Positions 56,181 through 64,000 of a stretch of DNA of 64,000 nucleotides are shown in pieces. Numbering within the stretch: the first letter of the stretch is position 1; each line of letters begins with the position of its first letter. The position numbers and the translations under genes were made by a program. Source of the DNA: Aphrocallistes beatrix (taxonomy: Eukaryota > Porifera > Hexactinellida > Sceptrulophora > Aphrocallistidae). The stretch covers positions 4,266,857-4,330,856 of the forward strand of contig OY725491.1 of the NCBI GenBank assembly GCA_963281255.1, in the 5' to 3' direction. The notes beneath the pieces are model-generated. The model had not been told where the DNA came from, searched no databases, and was given only the letters and a program-made list of their open reading frames with translations.

Positions 56181-59100
56181 CGATACACGAGGAGAGGATT
56201 GGATGGCTACGAGGGAGGAGGAGGCCATCTTAGTTACAAACACTAAATTGAATGAACAAACCATTCTATATGCCATACAATTTCTAATTTTATACACGGT
56301 GTCAGAATTTGATAGTTCATTGAATAAATCTATCTTATAAGAAACTCTGATGTATAATTTTACGTTTTCAGGTTAATTTTAGAAATAGCTACATGTATTT
56401 ATTTTACTTTATAGAGTTGTATTTAATATACTATACTATACTATATATTATATTAATAATTACACTTGCTAACATCTTCTAGCAGTCAATTACTCTTTTA
56501 ACTTTTGTTATGCATTTTATTTATATTGTTATTATATTTTCCTGTAAACTCACGCATGTTAAAGATGTATTTTTAATATTTATTATTGTATTTATTGAGA
56601 ATATTTATCAAGAATTATATTCTTCAAAACATTGTTTTTTTAAGGATACCGCCCTCGAAAAACATTGCCTGACATTAAAAAAAATTGTGAAATTTTTTAT
56701 TGCTAATTCCATCGGATTATTGAGTAGTCTACCATCTAATCGTACTTGTTGGACGGTATTTATTTTGATATTCTAGAACTGAGCACCTAAAGCTCAGTCG
56801 TACTAAAATCGGAAAGTTATTCGTGGTTTTGCGGCGCATTCATCAATTATTTTCTAACTTATCTGATATTTTTTAAATTATATGAACCTCAAAATGGTTT
56901 TGGCCCTTTTAAATATTATAAAACAGATGAATTTAGGAAAAGAGGCACTTAAAATCCAATCAAAAATATCTTTATGAGGGAGTTCATTTCTAAAATGCTC
57001 GGGAAATGGCCGTTGTGATATTAGCTATTGTGTATAGAAAAGAATTCTGAACAGTAAAAAAAAATTTATTCAGATCCGACCATTAGTGTTATAGTATATT
57101 GTAGGTAAAGTTCGGAAATCAAACCTCTCTATGGCACCGAAAGTGCTCGATGTCAATGCTTAAAAACTATTGAAGATATATAATCTATTATAATCTTAAA
57201 TGAAAGGATATATATGATAATATATAGGTTCCTCAAACATCTCTTTGTCAAAAAGTAAATATTTCTTGACTTGTCATCGATTTTATTGTAATACAAATTC
57301 TATGGAGAACTTTGAATATATTAGAAAATGGTGAATCTTGTCATGAAATAAGTTCCCAAAGTAGCTATTATACTCAAAAAACAATGCAATAGTCACTAGC
57401 AATGTATACAGAAATTTTGAAGCACCCAACATGATTATTTTGGAAGTTCAAAGCATTTATCTCCAAAATTCGGTCAAAGCCTCCTATTTATTGTCCAAAA
57501 ACAGATTCCTCCATATCTCGGGAAATATACACCCAAATTCTTAGCTTTCAATTCCTAATATACTTTTCAAGACGGTATATATCTGATTCTTAAATAATAA
57601 GTGTACTACATAGAATGGAATGCTAAGTTTTAAATTTTTATCACGTGATGACGTAGCATTTTTCGAAAATCCTAACTTAAAAACTAAAAGTCGTAGACTC
57701 TCGCTCTAACTTCCTAATATACTTTTTAGAAGCTCTTCATTCATTCTAAACCGATGAATTATTCTTTGTAGTGCTAGGAGTATTAATTATACTCCCTAAT
57801 TGGTTAAAAATATTCGGGGTTAGAGCCCTCAAGGTAATTTGTGAATTTTCAGTATAATTTTGCTATTTTCACCAAATCTGTTGGAATACATCTAATTCAT
57901 TAGTATACATGCGATTAAATGCCCATGGATGCTTTTATTTATCGTTAATAGCTCATTTTACATGCTTCTTAACATCAAAACTTCAAATCCCTATATCTCG
58001 GGACTTTTCCAAAATTGACCGTCTTTCAAAAATTTTTACTCAAAATTGCATTGAGATAGAGGTTTGAAAATTTCAGTTGTTCCATATCATTAGGCGATGA
58101 GCGTAGGACCACTCGATTTTCGATATCTTATAAATTTGTGATTTTATTGCTAATTTCCAAAGAAAATCATGCTTTTTTGCCATTTTTTTTCAAACCCCTA
58201 TAAAATTAACAATTTTAGTTATTTTAACTTTCTTTTGGTTCTATGCGATTGCAAATTTTATACACTATATATGAATAAATTTTCGAAGCATTTGATCCAA
58301 ACATGTGTTTCAAAAGAATCACAGAGTGGAGGAGGGCTTACCATTAAGATGTGCTAGGTAAAACGGAAAAAAACCGACTTTGAGACGCTGTAGCTCAAAA
58401 ACTAGAAATGCGAACCAAAAACTGTTTGGCATGTCTCAATATTTTTTAATTGCACTATCTGCCCACGCTTAACATATTATATATCTCTATTCTTGATATA
58501 TGCTGTAAGCCAAACCTATGGATTTTTCACGGGCGGTATCCTTAAATGTGGGGAACCTTGCTATAGAACGGAATCGGTTGTGGGAAGAACTGACAATTGA
58601 CTATTATGAAATACGGATTTAATTTAGCTAGGAAAAATATAGACAACAAATTTTTTAGTACAGTTACTTGCTAAATTGGGATAATTTTCAGGTGTGAGAA
58701 TAACAGAGGAGAATAGATGGTTGATGTAAGTTATGCATATTAAATGATCTCCCTTGTACAAATTCACTATAGAGCGATTCAAGTTTGTTAGTATAATATC
58801 AATATCAATTTGATGGTGTCAAAAATCCATCGTCCATAGATCATAATGCATATTTGTATGATAGGTTGTCAGAATCCGTAGGTAGTAAGATATCCATGGT
58901 CTATACTACTAATTCATATAGAAGGTGGTCAGAATCCATAGGTGGTCAAAGTCCGTTGAAACAGGTCTACGACCTTAGTTTCCAAGTTAGGATTTCCGTA
59001 AAGTGCTACGTCATCATATAACAAAAATATAAAACTGAACATTCCATAGGATGTTGTGCAATTATTTTCAAAGAATCATATAGTATGTACCATCATAAAA

Positions 59101-60373
59101 AGTATATTAGGAAGTGAGAACTAAGAATTTGGGTTTATATTTACAGAGATTGAGAGATATCTCTTTTTGGACCCTAAACGGGGGTTTTTGACCGAATATG
59201 GGAGGTCCAAGTCCAGAACTTTGAAAATAATAACGTTCTTCAAGTTCTCCATAGAATTTGTATTGCAATCAAGCCAATGATAAGTCGAGAAATATTTATT
59301 CTTGACAAAGGAATGTTCGAGGAACCTATATATTTATGCATATATCCTTTCATTTAAGATTATAATAGATTGTGTATCTTCAATAGTGTTTAAGATATGA
59401 CATCGGCCTCTTTCGGGACCATAGAGAGATATTATGCCCGAACTTTACCTATAATAAGCGATATATCACGAACAAATGGTCGGATCCGAACATATTTTTT
59501 TTAAACGATTATAGTTTTATTTCTGAATCAATGATCGCTAAATATCTGATATCAAACAGACGATTTCCCGAGCATTATATAAATGAACTCCCTTATAGAG
59601 CTATTTGTTTGGATTTTATTTGGCCTTTTTCTAAATCTTTGTGTTATATAATCTCCAAAGGGGCCAAAACAATGTTAAGGTCCATATCATAAAAAATATA
59701 AAATAAGTTAAAAACTAATTGGTGAATGCGTCAAAAACCTCCAATAATTTTTCAATTTTTAGTAACGCTAAACCATAGCATTCTATATACTAAGGCAATG
59801 GCACTCTATTCAAAATCTGGACCATGGATGGCCATTACCATCGAACTTTCTAGACAATTAATTTATCAAGTTTTATGATTTTATGATTAAATATGATAAA
59901 TTAATATACTCCCTACTTACTTAGAAGATATTTTGGAATAATTTTCCGAAACTAAAATAATTCATTTTCCTGGATATTTGCATCATCTATCTATGCGTGA
60001 AAAATATCAGAATACATCACCTTACAATGACAACATCTTGATTTTTTCAGCCTCGGGTTCAGGAAATAGATGCACTGATGTAATTACTTAGAAATAAGCC
60101 TGTGAATTTACCAATATGTGTCAACTTCTGTCTAATAAACGTCACTGAATAAAATGACTAACCACATTTTGGTCACCCATAATAATTAAAAACGATATTT
60201 TTACGATATTTCAAAATGTTCTCAAAATATTGTCACTCACTCAAATCGCCTATCTGCGCATCGCTTGTCTATTCAACATTCATCTTCACATCACGTCTGC
60301 TCTATTCTACCCGATTCTCACTATTACTCGATTCACAGCATACTTTTCAACATTGCTCGTCTGGTAGCTGGTT

Positions 60374-60540
60374 CATACTTGCCAACTGTCCCGTTTGTGG
60401 TGGGACGTTCCGCTTTTTTCACCCTCCTCTTGACCTCATTTTATCGAGTGTCCCGCTTTTAAATGAAATTTCCCCATTATGTCCCGCCTTTTTTTCAACG
60501 CTGCGTCCCGATTTTATCATGACTCAGGTTGGCATGTATG
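60374..60540. mobile_element. MITE with CATACTTGCCAAC ends in the THAP exon
   Basis: Left CATACTTGCCAACTGTCCCG, right GGTTGGCATGTATG, inner GTGGGACG/CGTCCCG pairing. A 6-bp duplication CTGGTT (60368-60373, 60541-60546) suggests the insertion cut the THAP exon just before its first zinc-binding Cys. Confidence 0.78.
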
Positions 60541-60939
60541 CTGGTTGTAAGTCAAACTATTGTGAAAAGATGAATCCAACCTGTTTTCTCTTTTCCTGCT
60601 GACAATGTAACTCGTGAAAAATGGTTCCGAGCTATACCTCGGCGGAGAGAAGACTACGAGATGAACGAACGATTGAGGGTATGTTTGATAATACACTTTA
60701 ATCACAATAGTCTATTGTATTTTTTTAATCTTTATTTCAAGGTCTGCATACACCATTTCCATGAAGAAGACATCGAAATGACCATTCAATTCTCAGATGG
60801 ATTGAGGATGATTGAGACGGAAAGGAAGAAAGTGGGTCTCAAGAAGGGTGCAGTCCCTAGCATCTTTCCTAACTGTCCTAGTTATCTGACGGACGCTACT
60901 GTTAGTTGTCAAAGACTATCTCTATATGGCAAGGAGTAA
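60541..60939 (+). pseudogene. THAP domain (two exons) of P-like copy 2
   Basis: Exon 1 encodes AGCKSNYCEKMNP (C-x4-C zinc ligands) and, after a one-base slip near 60590, FPADNVTREKWFRAIPRRRE, ending at a GTATG donor (60676). Exon 2 follows a TTTCAAG acceptor (60741) and gives VCIHHFHEEDIE (C-x2-H) and GAVPSIFPNCPSYL (the AVPTIF box). This is a complete THAP fold, the DNA-binding part of P-type transposases. It ends at 60939 with no catalytic domain. Besides the slip, a MITE lies directly upstream. Confidence 0.85.
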
Positions 60940-61232
60940 AGGAGGATATAAGAAGCATATCAGAAAAGTATTGCGGAATTCAAAGAAACAGAAGCTAAGT
61001 TTACTATTTCTACTCTTAATTGTATTAATTCTAAATTGCATCTAGTCGAACTCCCTGTCGGCGGGTTATTTATTGATCAAATTCAACGGTCATCTTTTTT
61101 CTTAAGATACAATATCATAATGAAATTTCAATAATCGAACCTTCAATAATTATTAATGAAAATTTATATTACAAGGCTTTTTATAAGGAAACAAACAAAA
61201 TTTAACTATCCTGCCACTCACTAACCGATACC

Positions 61233-61433
61233 ATGTTATTGGAAAATATCATTAATGAAGTCGAATTATTTGAAATTATTAAAAATGAGAAGGTAATTTC
61301 CTCATCCACCCCTTCGATTCAACTCGTGAATAATGCCATTCATAATATCACTAATGCTAAGATAAAAAAGAGTATTGGTTTAGAGAGTGAGTATACTAAA
61401 ATTCTAGAAGTTGTTTCCAATTTAACGATTTAG
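61233..61433 (+). CDS. 66-residue open frame, twin of that in P-like copy 1
   Basis: Starts MLLENIINEVELFEI and ends SNLTI; same length as 14185-14385, differing at about five residues. It lies about 300 bp downstream of the THAP exons and upstream of the pogo-like MITE. It could be an exon of the parental gene encoding the helical region after the THAP domain; function unknown. Confidence 0.4.
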   Translation: MLLENIINEVELFEIIKNEKVISSSTPSIQLVNNAIHNITNAKIKKSIGLESEYTKILEVVSNLTI

Positions 61434-61510
61434 AGCGTCATGTCATTCTTCTGAAGTCTACATTCGTAGTGATGAAATAGAGATAACACTAAGCTAAAAA
61501 TATATAACTA

Positions 61511-61697
61511 CAGTCAGGGTCGCTTGCTATGAACCCGCTTAATATGAACATTCGTTTATTATGAACTAACCTCCTGGTCCGAATTCCTTTTTTAGATAGG
61601 ATTTGTATTGAATCAAGTTCGCTTAATTAATATGAAGTATCTCTATTATGAACAGATTCTTGGCCCCCTGGTGGTTCACAATAAGTGGCCCTGACTG
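61511..61697. mobile_element. pogo-like MITE inside P-like copy 2
   Basis: Same MITE and same site as 14461-14648, TA flanked, with a few substitutions. It was therefore inserted before the two copies spread. Confidence 0.88.
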
Positions 61698-61721
61698 TAT
61701 TTTTTCTATGTTCTTTTGTTT

Positions 61722-61722
<1 letters not shown>

Positions 61723-61802
<80 letters not shown>
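61723..61802. repeat. (GA)n microsatellite
   Basis: About 38 GA units with one AA interruption near the end; the same locus as in copy 1. Confidence 0.95.
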
Positions 61803-61803
<1 letters not shown>

Positions 61804-62280
61804 CAGAATGAAGAAGCTAGTCTAGTTCTAAATGAATTGTCACACTTTATATTTTATTTATTTAATTATTTATTTATATTTAGCAGTGTATTGATTGTGA
61901 TTTACCATTAAAGTGTATAATAATATGTTAATTTTAAGTGGGTTGGGTGGTCCGAAATCATTAAAATCAATCAAATGTTACATTAGAGTACTTTAGAATA
62001 GTAATGAAAGGCAGTATAACAATACATGATATTTTGAAAGCCGATGGTAATTGCCATCCATGGTCCAGATTTTGAATAGAGTGCCATTGCCTTAGTATAT
62101 AGAATGCTATGGCTAAACTTTAGGAGGTTAACTTATAAAAATCAAAATAAATACCATCCAACTAGTACTATCAGATGCTATACCGCTCAGTAATACAATA
62201 AAATTAATAATACAAAATTTTGCCGTTTTTCTTTACGCCAGGCAAAGTTTTTCGAGGGCGGTATCCTTAAAATAACAGTA

Positions 62281-63188
62281 AATAGATGTCGTGATAGCTC
62301 GCTTTTATCTCTCAACTATACTTTATCTCGTATTCTACTCTCGATTTCTTAGGCTTCGTCAATATTTTGTTTTCAACTCTTTCGTGGGTATGACGGTCTC
62401 AAATAATCATAACTAACATGAATCCACTCTTGCCTTCTTCTTTTAAATTTGAGATCAGAGAACTGTTGCTTCGATCAGTCAACAAGATGCTAAATTTAAG
62501 CGTAGTTGGTAGCCTACGTTCGAAACTTTACATTCGAGCACAAAATCGACTCTATATGTAGTTGACTAATACCTTTCCTGCATCGATTTCTTTCAACACA
62601 TTGTACTTTCGCTCGAGTGAAAATGTATGAACTTCTTTTTTCCAGAAACTATCGTGTTGTTGCGATGTATTCACTCATCCCACACTATACTAGACATAAC
62701 TGTTTCTACAGTACAAGAAGTCTTTCCAACTTATCATGAAGAGATCAACTGAGAATCTTGATTTCAGTAAAATGATATATCAAACAAGGTAATGAGTCCT
62801 TTAACTATATTCCAAGTATTAGAGACCTTGCCACATACTTCACGATTATCTTCCTCCTTATCAGCATGCTCCTTATCAGCTTGTTTGCTTGTAGATAATT
62901 GTAATATATAAGATATCGTATTCATCTTCTAATAAAAAGTATATCATCAATTGCACAGCCTACGTAGCTATAGCCTATTCACGTTACGAATTTTACCTCA
63001 CCATGGATTACTTCAAGTCTATTTTGTAAACAAACCATTATGTTTGAAAAAAATTGAATACGATAAAATGCAGGTTATAATATAAGATAAGTATCGTTGT
63101 TAGTTTATATTGTATCACCTACAATATTTCATACATTTTCTTTCTAATTCCCAAAGTATTCATCTACATTTACATTTTTCTTAGCAGT
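62281..63188. other. AT-rich stretch, no gene recognised
   Basis: No domain, repeat or splice pattern that I can name. A pyrimidine-rich TTTTTCTTAG followed by CAGT precedes 63189 and could be a splice acceptor. Confidence 0.4.
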
Positions 63189-63548
63189 ATGCCACGTAGG
63201 TATAGTGTAGCCAACTGCTGCTCCAATGAAAACGGCACTGGTTACGTGTTTGAAATGGTGAATCATTGGTCCAAGGAAATGCAGATAAAAAGCGAAGGTT
63301 TCTCCATAGAGATGATGCATGGAAATTGGAGAGAGCCAAGCAATCTTCTTAATTGTCTTTCCTATTTAAGTGTGAATTTGGACTCCCAATTGTCATTCAT
63401 CCTGATGAAGCAGTCAAATAAGTCGGCGAGGAAGACGAGGTTATGGAAGAGCATGGAACTGGAGATATGGAGGAGTTTAGAGAAGATGGGTTTGATGGGC
63501 CAAGAACTGCAGATTACCAGGGCTGCTTTATCAAGTTTATTGTGGTGA
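63189..63548 (+). pseudogene. Open segment with cysteine-bearing start, unassigned
   Basis: MPRRYSVANCCSNENGTGYV opens a 119-codon frame that loses resemblance to anything after about 30 codons. An alternative frame over 63370-63540 is strongly acidic (VGEEDEVMEEHGTGDMEEF), which looks more protein-like. It may be a frame-broken N-terminus of the integrase-type fossil that follows. A THAP start was considered but no C-x2-H-F box follows. Confidence 0.3.
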
Positions 63549-63554
63549 GAGCGC

Positions 63555-63705
63555 TTCAAACGAAGTCAGCTGAAGGTATGCGAACACCTGATCTCAAAAT
63601 TCTGTGAATATGGAGTACCTCACATCTTTCAGACAGATAACGGAGGTAAATTTACTATTAATCTACTGAATACGACACTGCGGAATTGCGGCTACAGGTA
63701 CTTCT
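63555..63705 (+). mobile_element. Integrase fragment (Ginger/gypsy-type) fossil
   Basis: HLISKFCEYGVPHIFQTDNG and a following NLLNTTLRN are typical of the second catalytic Asp region of retrovirus-like integrases (TDNG). Broken and truncated. Not the same family as the integrase at 48057, whose corresponding motif is QHDQGPEF. 63720-64000 shows no further recognisable part. Confidence 0.6.
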
Positions 63706-64000
63706 TACTCATAGTTAGTCTATTTTTCACATTATGTCGAAGCAATCCCGTGAAAGACTAGACGACCACGTCAATCGTTAACGCATTCATGGAATGATAG
63801 GTCTATCGTGGATATGGCGTACCAAATATTATACTCACAGATCAGTAGAAGATTGTGGATGGGTTAGCGGTGCCACACGGTAACACTCGGAGTCCGATGG
63901 GATGGCTGAAAGACATATCGGCTTCGTAAAAACAAGTGATACGTTGCTTGATGCTTGAACGCCACCTAGAAAACGGTTCCGCGTCGCGTAAAATATCTCC

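Larger units (their letters stand above)
59774..62111 (+). mobile_element. P-like non-autonomous element, copy 2 (with THAP exons)
   Basis: Ends CATAGCATTCTATATACTAA and inverse, about 80 bp; 7-bp duplication GCTAAAC (59767-59773, 62112-62118). 2,338 bp. It has a two-exon THAP-coding region (60315-60939, interrupted by a MITE), the shared 66-codon frame, a pogo-like MITE and a GA microsatellite. No catalytic domain, so it depends on a P-type transposase from elsewhere. Confidence 0.92.
56644..62276. mobile_element. Large TTAA foldback (GGATACCGCCC), split by P-like copy 2
   Basis: TTAA on both sides (56640-56643, 62277-62280). The ends GGATACCGCCCTCGAAAAAC and inverse match. The left arm (56644-57700) pairs with a right arm made of 62276-62119 plus 59766-58965, once P-like copy 2 is left out. 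It is then about 3.3 kb. The loop (57700-58965) includes another end of the same family at 58541 (GGGCGGTATCC before TTAA), perhaps a nested truncated copy. No protein-coding gene is recognised in arms or loop. Confidence 0.78.

Noticed and set aside
63189-63300. A fourth THAP domain
   Set aside because: Only a Cys pair at the start; no C-x2-H-F box or AVPTIF-like motif follows.
1-64000. CRISPR arrays, operons, bacterial genes
   Set aside because: The short tandem arrays lack spacer structure, and all recognisable genes are eukaryotic with introns or belong to eukaryotic transposons.

Overview
This window is animal nuclear DNA from an AT-rich invertebrate genome crowded with transposons. The phylum cannot be fixed from the sequence. 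The evidence is a spliced minus-strand ATAD3 gene (a mitochondrial AAA+ protein of animals and plants), multi-exon hAT, P-like and MULE transposase genes, many Tc1/mariner elements, and no bacterial-type gene packing.

The only host gene I can support is ATAD3. Exon 1 lies at 38859-38170 and exon 2 at 8150-7104, both on the minus strand. They join in phase 0 across one intron of about 30 kb (38169-8151) and give a full-length protein of about 578 residues. Almost half the window is therefore one intron.

The intron is filled with mobile DNA, much of it nested. The deepest stack is a foldback element (about 21690-37565) split by a hAT element (22976-35667, 8-bp duplication). The hAT is split in its BED zinc finger by a THAP/P-like element (23475-33004, 7-bp duplication). 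That is split by a Chapaev-like element (24166-29842, 4-bp duplication), which holds a DD37D maT-type element (27481-28803, TA) and copies of a GC-rich dispersed repeat. A pogo-like MITE and two DD41D Tc1/mariner elements sit in other layers.

To the left (1-7100) are a 40-bp tandem repeat, foldbacks and hAT-like MITEs. To the right (39000-64000) are mariner 2, a Mutator-like element whose transposase ends in a PHD finger, a fossil integrase element accompanied by a ubiquitin-specific-protease-like domain, four copies of a TTAA-flanked foldback family, and a large TTAA foldback (56644-62276) split by a second THAP-bearing P-like copy.

Two themes stand out. Five insertions of THAP/P-like elements and related foldbacks all carry 7-bp target duplications, which recalls the Galileo/1360 branch of the P superfamily. 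Long palindromic (foldback) elements are also unusually common here, with at least ten. No transposase gene looks intact; the maT element, with one visible frameshift, comes closest.
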